From positions 124,001 through 188,000 of the forward strand of contig NZ_NPKT01000004.1 in the NCBI RefSeq assembly GCF_008329565.1: a stretch of 64,000 bases of DNA. Reading direction: 5' to 3'. The translations under genes were made by a program, and so were the position numbers. The stretch comes from Mycolicibacterium sp. P1-5 (GTDB lineage: Bacteria; Actinomycetota; Actinomycetes; Mycobacteriales; Mycobacteriaceae). Shown here piece after piece: positions 9,172 through 18,706 of this stretch (within the stretch, counting starts at the first letter, position 1; each line of letters starts with the position of its first letter). The notes under the pieces are model-generated. The model was given only the letters and a program-made list of their open reading frames with translations. It was not told where the DNA came from and did no database searches.

Positions 9172-9768
9172 ATGCCGAGTGCCACCCGGTGGGCAGGATT
9201 GTCCGCCGCAGACCGCCAGGCCGAGCGGCGGATGCTTCTGGTGCGTGCCGCCTTCGCCTTGTTCGGGGATGGCGGTGAAGCCGCCGTGTCAGTGCGGTCG
9301 GTGTGCCGGGCAGCTGAACTGAACACCCGCTATTTCTACGAGAGTTTCGCCGGCACGGACGCGCTTCTCGGCGCGGTGTACGACGAGGTGGCCGGCGAAC
9401 TCGGCGAGATCCTCACCGCGGTGATGGCCAGTGCCCGCGACGGACGATCCCGGTTGCGGGCCGGCATCCGGGCCGTGCTCGACTTCAGCTCCGCCGATCC
9501 GCGGCGCGGCAAGATCCTGTTCACCGAGGCGCGAAGCAACCCGGTCCTGGCTGCACGACGCACCCTGGCCCAAGACCACGTCCGCGAACTCGTCCTCGAC
9601 GAGCATCGCCGCGCCGCACCCGAATCCGACCGGGTGGCAACCGAAGTCGGTGCGGCGATGTATGCGGGTGCGATGGCCGAGCTCGCCCAGCAATGGCTCG
9701 CAGGCACTCTCGGCGACGATGTCGATGCCGTCGTCGCCCATGCCGTTCGGCTACTGCTGCCGGCCTGA
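9172..9768 (+). CDS. TetR/AcrR family transcriptional regulator
   Basis: A 198-residue regulator. The N-terminal helix-turn-helix spans about residues 20-65 (LVRAAFALFGDGGEAAVSV, then SVCRAAELNTRYFYESFAG, matching the TetR recognition helix with the usual tyrosine/phenylalanine pair). The remaining 130 residues form the helical ligand/dimerisation domain. The start ATG at 9172 was chosen because the upstream part of the frame overlaps the divergent oxygenase. The neighbouring MpaB-type gene and the palindrome between them suggest local control. The ligand is unknown. Confidence 0.85.
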   Translation: MPSATRWAGLSAADRQAERRMLLVRAAFALFGDGGEAAVSVRSVCRAAELNTRYFYESFAGTDALLGAVYDEVAGELGEILTAVMASARDGRSRLRAGIRAVLDFSSADPRRGKILFTEARSNPVLAARRTLAQDHVRELVLDEHRRAAPESDRVATEVGAAMYAGAMAELAQQWLAGTLGDDVDAVVAHAVRLLLPA

Positions 9769-9874
9769 CCGCTTTTCAGCAGACGATCGGCCGGATCCAC
9801 AAAAGTTGATCTCATCAAGCCCCGAACAGGCACCGACCAGCAATAGTCTGTTGGAAACCGCAACGAGGAGCGCG

Positions 9875-10528
9875 ATGAACCCCGAAGACGATCCCGAAAA
9901 ACGGATTCAGCAACTCGAGCGTCCGCTGACCGAACAGGCGCACACCAGCGAGCTGGGGACCGCCGGCCCCGCGGACAGTTGGAGCCCACCTCCGCCGCCC
10001 CCACCCCCGTACTACGGCCCACCGATGCCACCGCCGCCGGTCCCGACATCCGCGCCCGGACTTCGCCTGGGGTGGATTGTGTTCGTGCTGTTGATCCTTG
10101 GGCTCACCGTCGGCGGCGGCGCGATCTTGATAACCAACCACGTCAACGCCGGCCGGACCTCGCCGGGCCTACCGACCATCTCCGGTGGCGGTGGTACGTT
10201 CACCACGGCCACCCGGCCGACTCCCCCGTCGAACTCGGCCGCGACCGTGGCGCCCCCGGCATCGGGAAGCAATCTCAGCGTCTCGGGCGTCAACGCGAAG
10301 AAGCGGCTCGTCTGTAACGACAGCGTGGTCACCATCAGCGGTATGGACAACACCGTGGTGATCACCGGCCACTGCAAGCGCGTTCAGGTGTCCGGCATGA
10401 ACAATGTCGTGACCCTCGACGCGGCTGACACCATCGAAGCATCCGGGATGGACAACAAGGTCACCTATCACGGCGGTTCGCCCACAGTCGACAAGTCCGG
10501 CTTCTCGAACACCGTCGAGCAGGGCTGA
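9875..10528 (+). CDS. Proline-rich single-pass membrane protein with DUF3060 domain
   Basis: A 217-residue protein. Residues 1-30 are charged, 35-65 are a proline run (SWSPPPPPPPPYYGPP and PPPPVPTS), 70-92 are one transmembrane helix, followed by an S/T/P/G linker and an extracytoplasmic beta domain of about 85 residues. The domain repeats the short unit SGMDN/SGMNN/SGFSN three to four times, as in DUF3060 proteins (a small beta-solenoid-like fold often found in mycobacterial lipoproteins). CGAGGAG lies upstream of the ATG. No enzyme motif is seen; a structural or cell-wall role is an inference. Confidence 0.75.
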   Translation: MNPEDDPEKRIQQLERPLTEQAHTSELGTAGPADSWSPPPPPPPPYYGPPMPPPPVPTSAPGLRLGWIVFVLLILGLTVGGGAILITNHVNAGRTSPGLPTISGGGGTFTTATRPTPPSNSAATVAPPASGSNLSVSGVNAKKRLVCNDSVVTISGMDNTVVITGHCKRVQVSGMNNVVTLDAADTIEASGMDNKVTYHGGSPTVDKSGFSNTVEQG

Positions 10529-10742
10529 CGTCAGCGCAGCAGAATGCGGCTTACGCCGATTTCGGTTGAGCCCTAGGGGTTCTGCACCAAGGCCGGATCG
10601 CCAAGTCGCGTGGCACCGCGGGGTCTGCGGTACTCGCACGGTCATGACACGCCTCGTGGATGGGCGGTTACCCAGACACGCGGCAAGTCTTGCCGTTAGC
10701 GTGAAGTTCACGCGCACAATCACCGAAATGGGAGGGCAGCGC

Positions 10743-12212
10743 ATGCCGACCGGATGGTTACGCCGAAATTCTCACCGAGGTGCCGTGCGAGCGCTTGCCA
10801 CAGTGGCCGTGGCAGCCACCTTGGCAATGCTCACATCGGCACTGTTGGCCCCCGCCCGGGCGTCGGCCGACGGTGAGACCTATTTGATCGCCACCGACAC
10901 CACCTTCGCTCCGTTCGAATTCCAGGACAAGCAAGGGAATTTCGTCGGAATCGACATGGATCTCATCCGCGCGATCGCCGAAGACCAGAAGTTCACGGTC
11001 GACATCAAACCGCTCGGCTTCGACGCCGCACTGCAGGCCGTGCAGGCCAACCAGGTCGACGGGGTGATCGCCGGCATGTCGATCACCGACAAGCGCAAGC
11101 AGGTGTTCGACTTCTCCGAACCGTACTTCGAGTCCGGTATCCAGATGGCGGTGCTGAAGACCAACACCGACATCAAGTCCTATGAGGACCTGCGCGGCAA
11201 GCGAGTGGCGGTCAAGAACGGCACCCAGGGTGCGACTTTCGCCAACTCCATCAAGGACAAGTACGGCTTTGCGGTTGTCTCATTCGCCGACTCCTCCTCG
11301 ATGTTCGACGAGGTCAAGACCGGTAATTCGGTGGCCGTCTTCGAGGACTACCCGGTGCTGCTGTACGGCATCGCGCAGGGCAACGGCTTCAAGACCGTCA
11401 CCCCGAAGGAGGAACCGACCGGGTACGGCTTCGCGGTCAACAAGGGCCGCAATGCCGATCTGATCAAGAAGTTCAACGCCGGCCTGGACAACCTCAAGAA
11501 GTCCGGCCGCTACGACAAGATCGTCAACACTTACCTCGGCGAAGGCGCCGCCAACGACGACAACTCCTTCTTCGGGCTGATCAAGAGCACTTACCCGATA
11601 CTGCTGGAGGGCCTGAAGATGACCGTCATCCTGACGGTCATCTCGATAGCCATTGCCCTGGTGCTCGGTGTCATCTTCGGCCTGTTCCGGGTCTCGCGGT
11701 GGATCGTGCTGCGCGCCATCGGCACTACGTTCGTCGACATCTTCCGCGGTACCCCATTGCTGGTGCAGGCTTTCTTCATCTACTTCGGCATCCCGTCCGC
11801 TCTGGGGTTCCAGATGAGTGCGCTGACGGCGGGCATCATCACCCTGTCGTTGAACGCGGGGGCGTACATGACCGAGATCGTGCGCGGCGGCATCCTCTCC
11901 GTCGACAAAGGTCAGATGGAAGCTGCGCGCAGTCTGGGCATCGGATATCTGCCTACGATGCGCAAAGTTATTCTGCCCCAGGCGATCCGAACGATGATTC
12001 CGTCGTACATAAACCAGTTCGTGATCACACTGAAGGACACCTCGATCCTGTCGGTGATCGGCATTGCCGAGCTGACGCAGACCGGGCGCATCATCATCGC
12101 CGGTAACTTCCAGTCGTTCAACATGTGGCTGATCATCGGAATCATCTACTTCATCGTGATCATGGCGCTCACCAAACTCTCCGACCGCGTCGAAAAAAGG
12201 ATCGTGAAATGA
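10743..12212 (+). CDS. Glutamine/polar amino acid ABC transporter, substrate-binding protein fused to permease
   Basis: A 489-residue fusion. Residues 1-40 are a signal peptide, about 45-270 a type II periplasmic-binding fold ([20 protein letters not shown], then [12 protein letters not shown]; family PF00497), and about 285-489 a GlnP-type permease domain with several membrane helices and the EAA loop [20 protein letters not shown]. This places the ligand-binding domain permanently on the permease, an architecture known from Firmicutes and actinobacteria. An AGGGCAGC site precedes the ATG at 10743. Its TGA overlaps the ATG of the ATPase gene (ATGA), so the two are translationally coupled. 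Amino acid specificity is inferred from family only. Confidence 0.88.
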   Translation: MPTGWLRRNSHRGAVRALATVAVAATLAMLTSALLAPARASADGETYLIATDTTFAPFEFQDKQGNFVGIDMDLIRAIAEDQKFTVDIKPLGFDAALQAVQANQVDGVIAGMSITDKRKQVFDFSEPYFESGIQMAVLKTNTDIKSYEDLRGKRVAVKNGTQGATFANSIKDKYGFAVVSFADSSSMFDEVKTGNSVAVFEDYPVLLYGIAQGNGFKTVTPKEEPTGYGFAVNKGRNADLIKKFNAGLDNLKKSGRYDKIVNTYLGEGAANDDNSFFGLIKSTYPILLEGLKMTVILTVISIAIALVLGVIFGLFRVSRWIVLRAIGTTFVDIFRGTPLLVQAFFIYFGIPSALGFQMSALTAGIITLSLNAGAYMTEIVRGGILSVDKGQMEAARSLGIGYLPTMRKVILPQAIRTMIPSYINQFVITLKDTSILSVIGIAELTQTGRIIIAGNFQSFNMWLIIGIIYFIVIMALTKLSDRVEKRIVK

Positions 12213-12982
12213 CCAACCTCGTTCCCGATTCGGCCGAAACGAAGCCGGCCGGCACCGTCATGATCCACATCGAAGGTCTGAAGAAATCGTTCGGCGAATT
12301 GGTCGTCCTCGACGGCATCACCACCGACATCAAGCAGGGCGAGGTGGTGTGTGTCATCGGCCCGTCCGGGTCGGGGAAATCGACCTTCCTGCGGTGCTTG
12401 AACAAGCTGGAGGACATCACCGCCGGCAAGGTCGTCGTCGGCGACTTCGACCTCACCGACCGCAAGGTCGATCTGGACAAGGTCCGTCAGCACATCGGCA
12501 TGGTGTTCCAGCACTTCAACCTCTTCCCGCACATGACGGTGCTCCAGAATGTGATGCTGGCGCCGGTGACGACCAAGAAGATGGACAAGGCCGCCGCCGA
12601 GAAGAAGGCGAAGGATCTGCTGGCGCAGGTGGGTCTCGCCGACAAGGCCAACGTGAAGCCCGCCACGCTGTCGGGGGGCCAGAAGCAGCGCGTCGCGATC
12701 GCACGCGCACTGGCGATGGATCCGTCGGTGATGTTGTTCGACGAGGCGACCAGCGCACTGGACCCGGAGATGGTCGGTGACGTGCTTGCGGTCCTGCGCG
12801 ATCTGGCCGAGGGCGGCATGACGATGGTGGTGGTCACCCACGAGATGGGCTTCGCCAGGGAGGTCGCTTCGCGGGTGGTCTTCATGGCCGACGGCAACAT
12901 CGTCGAAGACGACTCCCCCGATGAAGTGTTCGGTAATCCCAAAAGCTCGCGGCTGCAAGACTTCCTGTCCAAAGTCCTGTGA
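12209..12982 (+). CDS. glnQ: Amino acid ABC transporter ATP-binding protein (GlnQ-type)
   Basis: A 257-residue ATPase with Walker [11 protein letters not shown]-loop FQHFNLFPH, signature [15 protein letters not shown], Walker [15 protein letters not shown] and the switch histidine in [10 protein letters not shown]. It would energise the fused binding-protein/permease encoded immediately upstream. The genes overlap by 4 bp, giving a two-gene transporter. The convergent DUF427 gene ends 12 bp beyond the stop. The GlnQ/PAAT subfamily call is firm; glutamine as substrate is the default guess. Confidence 0.9.
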   Translation: MTNLVPDSAETKPAGTVMIHIEGLKKSFGELVVLDGITTDIKQGEVVCVIGPSGSGKSTFLRCLNKLEDITAGKVVVGDFDLTDRKVDLDKVRQHIGMVFQHFNLFPHMTVLQNVMLAPVTTKKMDKAAAEKKAKDLLAQVGLADKANVKPATLSGGQKQRVAIARALAMDPSVMLFDEATSALDPEMVGDVLAVLRDLAEGGMTMVVVTHEMGFAREVASRVVFMADGNIVEDDSPDEVFGNPKSSRLQDFLSKVL

Positions 12983-12994
12983 CTTGGGACCGAC

Positions 12995-13780
12995 CTACGA
13001 GAAATGGGTGCGCGCCCGCGGCAGCTCCACTCCGTCGACGCTGATGTCGAGCTTCTCATTATAGAAAGCGACCATGTTCGCGATCGGCGCGACGGCGGGC
13101 AGCGGGGTGTTGTAGGTCCAGGCCAGGTCCGCATGCACGGCACCGCCGGATCGCACCGACCAGTATCCCGACGTGACGCCCTTGTACGGGCACAGAGTCT
13201 GGGTGTCCGACGGCTCGAGGTGCTCGAACGCGACGTCGGTGCGGTCGATGTAATACCTTGTCGGCAAGCCGGTTTCAAACAGGAGCACCGGGTTGTGGGT
13301 GTCCGCCAGCATCACGCCGTCGAGTGCCACCCTGACGTGGCGATGGGAGCGCAGCGCGTCGACCCGCACATACGGGCTGCGGGGATGGCCATAAATCGGC
13401 TCGTCCTCCTCGAACCAGCTCAACACCGCCCACTCGAATCGCACCAAGCCCCCGACCGGACCTTCTCCCTCGTCGAACACCCGCGCCGCCCCTGGATGCG
13501 TCTGCGACCCGTTGACCAAAGCGAAGGTGCGGGACAAGCCGAATTGCACGTGCTGCGGATGGTCCTCGTCGCGCAGGAATTCCGGCCGCACGTCAGCCAT
13601 CGGAATGTAGTACTGCGGGTAGTACGGGACCTCCCACACATACCGCGCCGCGGTGGTATCGAAGACGAGCTCGCTTCCGAGGAAGCCGCGGACCCGCCGC
13701 GGCGAGGGTTCGACGCGCCCGCGGGCCGCAGCCGATTGCGGATAGTCAGTCGCCGGCTGCTCGGATGCGGTATTCAACAT
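12995..13780 (-). CDS. Tandem DUF427 protein
   Basis: A 261-residue soluble protein with two copies of the DUF427 fold: one around residues 35-110 (ELVFDTTAARYVWEVPYYPQ) and one around 145-245 (VRVALDGVMLADTHNPVLLF, then YYIDRTDVAFEHL and CPYKGVTSGYWSV). DUF427 is a small beta-rich fold common in actinobacteria and without a known biochemical role. Tandem versions of this size are typical. It is divergent from the dienelactone-hydrolase-like gene and convergent with glnQ. Confidence 0.8.
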   Translation of the reverse strand: MLNTASEQPATDYPQSAAARGRVEPSPRRVRGFLGSELVFDTTAARYVWEVPYYPQYYIPMADVRPEFLRDEDHPQHVQFGLSRTFALVNGSQTHPGAARVFDEGEGPVGGLVRFEWAVLSWFEEDEPIYGHPRSPYVRVDALRSHRHVRVALDGVMLADTHNPVLLFETGLPTRYYIDRTDVAFEHLEPSDTQTLCPYKGVTSGYWSVRSGGAVHADLAWTYNTPLPAVAPIANMVAFYNEKLDISVDGVELPRARTHFS

Positions 13781-13884
13781 GGGGCTCCCTTGCCGTGGAT
13801 CACGTCATCTTCCATCATGACGAGCGGCGGGGCGGGTAATCCAGCGGCGGCCGCGAGGCGGCGGTCAGACAAGGAGCGGTGCGC

Positions 13885-14640
13885 ATGACACGAGCGGGTT
13901 CCGACGCGATCCGCGCGGAGACGATCACGATCAACGGACACGGCGGCGACGAGATCGAGGCGTACTGGGCCGGCCCGTTGACCACCGGGTCGCGGGGCGG
14001 AATCGTGTGGATTCATCACATGCCCGGCTACGACCGCGAGACCAAGGAGTTCGTGCGGCGGCTCGCCGTCACCGGCTATCACGTGGTTTGCCCCAACCTG
14101 TATTCGAGGGAAGCGCCCGGCGCCGACCCCGACGATGCCGCGGCGGCCTCACGGGCCGCCGGCGGTGTGCCGGACGAGCGGCTCGTCGGCGACGTCGCCG
14201 GTGCGGTGGCCCACCTCGGCGGATTGCCGGGGGCGAACGGAAAATTCGGCGTGATCGGTCACTGCTCGGGTGGGCGTCACGCGTTTCTGGCGGCCTGCTC
14301 GCTGCCGTTTGATGCCGCGGTGGACTGCTACGGGGCGTTCATCGTCGAGGACCCGCCCGAGGGGATGCCCAAGGCGATGAAGCCGATCCTCGAACTGGCG
14401 CCGAACCTGAGCGCGCCGATGCTCGGGCTGTTCGGCGCCGAGGACAGGTTCCCGACGCCTGAGGCGGTGGCCACTCTGGACGCGGAGCTGACCCGGCTGG
14501 GCAAGCCGCACGAATTCCATAGCTATGAGGGCGCCGGGCATTCCTTCTTCTCCGTCGACCGGCCCGCGTACCACGTCGAAGCCGCGGTGGACGGCTGGCG
14601 GCACATCGACGCGTTCTTCGCCACCCACCTGAAAGGCTAG
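13885..14640 (+). CDS. Dienelactone hydrolase family protein
   Basis: A 251-residue alpha/beta hydrolase of the DLH type. It has IVWIHHMPGYDRETKEF, the nucleophile elbow GHCSGG with cysteine in place of serine (the hallmark of dienelactone hydrolases), an FGAEDRFPT acid strand and a C-terminal EGAGHSFF histidine. DLHs hydrolyse lactones or related esters. An in-frame GTG at 13879 lies only 2 nt after the AAGGAG site, whereas the ATG at 13885 is 8 nt away, so the ATG is preferred. The small DUF6295 gene follows 12 bp downstream and is probably co-transcribed. The substrate is unknown. Confidence 0.85.
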   Translation: MTRAGSDAIRAETITINGHGGDEIEAYWAGPLTTGSRGGIVWIHHMPGYDRETKEFVRRLAVTGYHVVCPNLYSREAPGADPDDAAAASRAAGGVPDERLVGDVAGAVAHLGGLPGANGKFGVIGHCSGGRHAFLAACSLPFDAAVDCYGAFIVEDPPEGMPKAMKPILELAPNLSAPMLGLFGAEDRFPTPEAVATLDAELTRLGKPHEFHSYEGAGHSFFSVDRPAYHVEAAVDGWRHIDAFFATHLKG

Positions 14641-14652
14641 GGCTCCCAACCC

Positions 14653-14925
14653 ATGTGCACCTATCTCACCGAACACGTGGTCATCGAGGGCAGCGGCAAG
14701 GGCGCCACGGGGTGGTTCGGCGCCGACCGGGCCACGGTCTACGTCGACCACCCGGTGCATGCGCCGTACACCCATACCGTGAACATCGACGTACTCAATC
14801 CGGCGCTGGGACCCGCGGCTCGGGTGGCGCTGGAGTTGACCGAGGAGAGCGCGCTGGCGCTGGCCGACGCCATCCACCGGGCGATCGGGCACGCCCCCGC
14901 CGGATTGGCCTCGCGCGACCAGTAG
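14653..14925 (+). CDS. Small DUF6295-type protein
   Basis: A 90-residue soluble protein beginning MCTYLTEHVVIEGSGKGATG. It has a beta-rich first half with three closely spaced histidines (YVDHPVHAPYTHTVN) and a helical end (LTEESALALADAIHRAI). It resembles the DUF6295 family as I remember it. The histidine cluster and Cys2 could bind metal, which is speculation. It lies 12 bp after the DLH gene in the same direction, which suggests a shared transcript. Confidence 0.65.
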   Translation: MCTYLTEHVVIEGSGKGATGWFGADRATVYVDHPVHAPYTHTVNIDVLNPALGPAARVALELTEESALALADAIHRAIGHAPAGLASRDQ

Positions 14926-14943
14926 CGCCGATCGGCTGGTGGC

Positions 14944-15279
14944 TCAGCAGAATTCGTACTGAACGTCCCAGAAGCCGGGCACCGGATTCCACCACGCCGA
15001 GAAATGCCCGCCCAGCGCGGGATTGGCATCGTTGATCATGCCCTGGCCACCGATTCCGGGGATGAAGCCGGGTGGATCCCAGGTGATGGAGAGCGGATCG
15101 CCCGGAGTCTGCGGCGTGCAACCGATCTGTTTGACGAAATAGCCGTCGGTGATGGTCCATTCGGCGCTCGCCTCATCAGGGGTCGGCGGCGGTGGTGCGG
15201 CATGCGCAGTCCCGGTCGCACCGGCGATCAGCACGGCGGCAACACCGGCAGCCAATCCGAAGCAGCGTCGATATTCCAT
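14944..15279 (-). CDS. Small secreted protein
   Basis: A 111-residue exported protein: signal peptide at residues 1-28 (MEYRRCFGLAAGVAAVLIAG, cleavage after AHA), then a proline-rich PPPPTPDEA start and a compact mature domain with two cysteines (IGCTPQT and the C-terminal YEFC), probably one disulfide. The frame is open upstream, but the ATG at 15279 begins the signal peptide. The aromatic C-terminus (SAWWNPVPGFWDVQYEFC) is distinctive. Function is unknown. It converges on the DUF6295 gene. Confidence 0.7.
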   Translation of the reverse strand: MEYRRCFGLAAGVAAVLIAGATGTAHAAPPPPTPDEASAEWTITDGYFVKQIGCTPQTPGDPLSITWDPPGFIPGIGGQGMINDANPALGGHFSAWWNPVPGFWDVQYEFC

Positions 15280-15325
15280 CGACACAGGGTAGATCACCCC
15301 GGGACCGTTCGACGCCTCATCGCCG

Positions 15326-17311
15326 TCAACGGCGGTCTTGCGGCGCCATCCCCGGTGTACCGGCAGCGATGACCGCGCGGTTACGTTCGGCGACAATGGG
15401 AACCGGCATCTTCATCTGCCAGCGGTCGTAACTCATGAAGCCGTTGACCTCGTTCTCGACATCGGTGGTCTGGGTGTAGATCGCACCGGACAGTCCGGTT
15501 CTGCGGACGATGTCTTCCAGTGCGCGACTGACTTGGACATACCGATCGGTCAGTCTCGCGGGGCTGTCGGCCATCTCATAGGCCTCTGGTCGCCCGGGCC
15601 AGCGGTTCTGATCGAGCACCAGTCCCAGCCCACCGTATTCGCCGTCGACACGCACCCGATTGTCCACCGGAGTAGGGCCTTTCGAGTGCGCCTTCATCAG
15701 GTCGTCATGAATCTGCGGCTCGCCGGGACCGACATACGTGTGATCGTCGTAGATGTCGCCGGCCAGGGTGTCGCCACGTGATTTGCAGCAGTTCACCCCG
15801 CTGTTCGCGTCCACCATCCGCGTCGGGTCCGCGGTCTTCACCACACCGGCGATCCTGGCGGCGTCGAACTCACCCCAGCCTTCATTGAACGGCACCCAGC
15901 CGACGATCGACGTCACGCTGCGCAGCTGGTCGATCATCGACAACAGCTCTTTTTCAAAGTTGGCCTTCGCGGCCGGTGGTGGCTCCGGGGCCGGGCCGAC
16001 CGGAATGTCGAGGGATACATCCAGTGACGGCATGTCCTGCCAGACCATCAACCCCAGCTTGTCCGCCCAGTAATACCAGCGCGCCGGCTCCACCTTGCCG
16101 TGCTTGCGCACGAAGTTCATGCCGAGATCCTTGATGCGCAAAAGGTCGGACTTCAGCGCGTCGTCGGTGGGCGCGGTGTAGATGCCGTCCGGCCAGTAAC
16201 CCTGGTCGAGCGGGCCGTGCAGAAACGTGATCCTGTTGTTCAACGCAATTCGCGGCCTGCCCTGCGGGTCGGGCATTGTGCCGATCGTCCGCAGCCCGGC
16301 GTAGCTGGAGACGGTGTCAACGACCTTGCCCGAGGGATCGACCAGCGCGACCTTCAGGTCGTACAGGTACGGGTCGTCGGGTGTCCACACGTGCGGATTG
16401 GGAACCCGCAGTCGAATCGTGTCGCCCGCACCGGCGGAGCCGACCGCCAACACCCGGCCACCGTTGGGCTCGACGACGAACACCACTGCGCGCTGGCCCC
16501 TCGTGCCTGCGATCCGCGGGGTGACACTCAGACTCGTCAGGTCCGTGGTGATGTCCACCTTGTTGATGTAGGTGGCATGGACGGGCTCCGCCCAGACCGT
16601 CTGCCAGATGCCTGACGCGCCGGTGTAGAACAACCCTTTCGGCCGGTTGCGCTGCTTGCCGATCGGGAAGAGGTTGGCGTCGTTGCGGTCCTGGACGCGC
16701 ACCGTGATCTCTTGGGGCCCGGGCCACCGCAGCGCCTTGGTGATGTCGGCGCTGAACTCGGTGTAGCCGCCTTCGTGGTGGGCCACCTCCTGGTCGTTCA
16801 CCCAGACCGTCGCGATCTGATCCACCGCACCGAAGTGCAGCAGCACATGCTGTCCCAACCAGTTACTCGGCAGCTTGACCACCTTGCGGTACCACATCTC
16901 GTCGTCGTGGCGCTGGATGCCTGACAGCGCCGACTCGACGGGATACGGGACCAGGATCTGCTCACGGTAGGCGGTCGGCGCCGGAGGCGCGGGCAACACG
17001 GTTCCGCCCGACCGGCCCAGGTAGCTCCACACCCCATTGAGGTTGAGCCACGCGGAGCGCGCCATCTGCGGACGTGGGTATTCCGGCAGCGCGTTCTCGG
17101 GTCCGACCAACTTGGTCCACGGAGTAGGTAGCGGCGCAGCCTTCGGATGCCACATCACGACGGCGTTCGCCGGAGGGCTCCCGATCATCGCGACAACCAG
17201 AAGGGCCAAGGTGACCAGCGCACCGCGACCGGTCCACACCCGGGAGTGGCGGCGACGTCCGCGAGACGGCGCCAAGCGATCTGTGAAGATTGTTCCCCCC
17301 GAGCTAGACAT
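15326..17311 (-). CDS. Exported glycoside hydrolase family 2 protein
   Basis: A large (661 aa) protein. Residues about 25-50 form a signal anchor or signal peptide, followed by a GH2 sugar-binding domain (ARSAWLNLNGVWSYLG; WVNDQEVAHHEGGYTEF), an immunoglobulin-like middle domain and a TIM barrel. FNEGWGEFD carries the acid/base glutamate and DGEYGGLG near the C-terminus the likely nucleophile glutamate, so beta-galactosidase/glucuronidase-type chemistry is plausible. The frame extends to 17338; the ATG at 17311 (MSSSGGTIFTD) is chosen because it sits closer to the signal sequence. It may act on cell-wall or host/plant glycans; the substrate is unknown. Confidence 0.82.
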   Translation of the reverse strand: MSSSGGTIFTDRLAPSRGRRRHSRVWTGRGALVTLALLVVAMIGSPPANAVVMWHPKAAPLPTPWTKLVGPENALPEYPRPQMARSAWLNLNGVWSYLGRSGGTVLPAPPAPTAYREQILVPYPVESALSGIQRHDDEMWYRKVVKLPSNWLGQHVLLHFGAVDQIATVWVNDQEVAHHEGGYTEFSADITKALRWPGPQEITVRVQDRNDANLFPIGKQRNRPKGLFYTGASGIWQTVWAEPVHATYINKVDITTDLTSLSVTPRIAGTRGQRAVVFVVEPNGGRVLAVGSAGAGDTIRLRVPNPHVWTPDDPYLYDLKVALVDPSGKVVDTVSSYAGLRTIGTMPDPQGRPRIALNNRITFLHGPLDQGYWPDGIYTAPTDDALKSDLLRIKDLGMNFVRKHGKVEPARWYYWADKLGLMVWQDMPSLDVSLDIPVGPAPEPPPAAKANFEKELLSMIDQLRSVTSIVGWVPFNEGWGEFDAARIAGVVKTADPTRMVDANSGVNCCKSRGDTLAGDIYDDHTYVGPGEPQIHDDLMKAHSKGPTPVDNRVRVDGEYGGLGLVLDQNRWPGRPEAYEMADSPARLTDRYVQVSRALEDIVRRTGLSGAIYTQTTDVENEVNGFMSYDRWQMKMPVPIVAERNRAVIAAGTPGMAPQDRR

Positions 17312-17668
17312 CACCACGGCCCACGCGGCGCCGCGCACGACCTATTTCCTGCACAGCAAACGAATCGAACCGGTCGTGACGCGAATGATCCGACGGCGCT
17401 GTGCGTGATCGACGCGAGACAGGCTCCGAAGATGCGATTGCCGTAGGCACTGTAGCCCGCGTGCAACGAGTTAGCCACTGTCTACAAGGGTGTTTCGGTC
17501 AGCAATGTTTCGGTCGTCAAACCGGCTGGACAACGTGCTGCGGATTGCTGAATCGCCAATGCAATGGCCCAGGCTCTCACCGGCCGCGAGGCGCGGTTTC
17601 ACAGCTCCCAGCAAACTAGGTGCGGCGCGTCGCGCCCCGGTTGGGCGTTATGGCACCATCTCCACGTG
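17312..17668. other. 357-bp divergent intergenic region, no gene seen
   Basis: Lies between the GH2 gene (minus) and the CobW gene (plus). I found no coding frame with a ribosome-binding site, and no AT-rich inverted repeat of the kind expected for a Zur box in front of the CobW gene. It presumably holds both promoters. Confidence 0.4.
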
Positions 17669-18703
17669 GTGTCCCGGCCTGTCAGCGGTGCAACGATCCC
17701 GGTGATCGCGCTCACCGGTCATCTGGGTGCAGGGAAAACGACGCTGCTCAACCACGTGTTGCGCACCCCGCATGCCCGGATCGGGGTGGTAATCAACGAC
17801 TTCGGTGAGATCAACGTCGACGCCGGTTTGATCAGCGGACAGATCGACGAGCCTGCGTCCATCGCCGGCGGCTGCATCTGTTGCCTTCCCGACGACGGGC
17901 AGCTGGACACCGCGCTGGCCCGGCTGGCCGACCCCAGGCTCCGGCTGGATGCCATCATCGTGGAAGCCAGCGGCCTCGCCGACCCGGCGGCGCTGGCCCG
18001 CATCATCGGCTTCAGCGAGATTCCCCGGGTGCGCGACGGCGGCGTCGTCGATGTCGTAGACGCCGTTCGTCACTTCGATACCGTCGACTGCGGCGGAGTG
18101 GCACCCGCCCGTTACGGCGCGGCCACGCTGGTGGTGGTCAACAAGCTCGACCAAGTCCCGGAGAGGGATCTCGACGCGGTCGTAGCGCGGGTCGAAGCCC
18201 GGGTGCGGGAACGTAATTCACGTGCTCACGTCGTCGGCGCCACCGGCGGGCGAATTGATCCGGCGCTGCTGTACGACATCGCCGCGGCGACCGACGAAAC
18301 GGGCCAGCTGTCGTTCCGCGACGCGTTGTTCTCCGAAACGATCGGCGATCACGACCACGTCCATGCCGAGTCGGTGACGGTGACCGCCGAGGAGCCCATC
18401 GACCCGGAGCGGCTCATCGAACTACTCGAGTGGCCGCCCGCGGGCGTGTACCGGATAAAGGGCTGTGTGGCGGTGCGCCACCGCTCCTCGGTGCGCGGGT
18501 ACGTCGTCAACGTCGTCGGACCTTCGGTCCATATCGCGAAGACCGCCAACTCGGTAGGAGCCCGGAGCCAACTGGTGGCGATCGGAACACATTTCGACAC
18601 CGCGGCGGTCCGGACACTGATGACTGACACGCTGCGGCCTACCGACGGACCGGCGTCGGCCACCGCGCTACGGCGCTGGCAGCGCCATGCTGCCCGCGCC
18701 TGA
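17669..18703 (+). CDS. CobW/COG0523 family metallochaperone GTPase
   Basis: A 344-residue G3E GTPase. The Walker A is GHLGAGKTT near residue 15, the metal-binding CxCC motif is in GGCICCLPDD near residue 70, and NKLD supplies guanine specificity. A CobW C-terminal domain ends the protein. A histidine string (GDHDHVHAES) in the middle is typical of zinc-handling members. The frame is open from 17564, but the GTG at 17669 gives the short N-terminal lead normal for the family. Members insert or deliver Zn or Co to target enzymes, often under zinc limitation. The client here is unknown. Confidence 0.85.
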   Translation: MSRPVSGATIPVIALTGHLGAGKTTLLNHVLRTPHARIGVVINDFGEINVDAGLISGQIDEPASIAGGCICCLPDDGQLDTALARLADPRLRLDAIIVEASGLADPAALARIIGFSEIPRVRDGGVVDVVDAVRHFDTVDCGGVAPARYGAATLVVVNKLDQVPERDLDAVVARVEARVRERNSRAHVVGATGGRIDPALLYDIAAATDETGQLSFRDALFSETIGDHDHVHAESVTVTAEEPIDPERLIELLEWPPAGVYRIKGCVAVRHRSSVRGYVVNVVGPSVHIAKTANSVGARSQLVAIGTHFDTAAVRTLMTDTLRPTDGPASATALRRWQRHAARA

Positions 18704-18706
18704 GGC

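Noticed and set aside
8217..9278. 353-codon plus-strand frame
   Set aside because: Shadow of the MpaB-type gene; the true plus-strand gene here is tetR from 9172 in another frame.
12146..12958. 270-codon minus-strand frame
   Set aside because: Shadow of glnQ, which has all ABC ATPase motifs.
17312..17668. Zur box upstream of the CobW gene
   Set aside because: No AT-rich inverted repeat of the Zur type was found.
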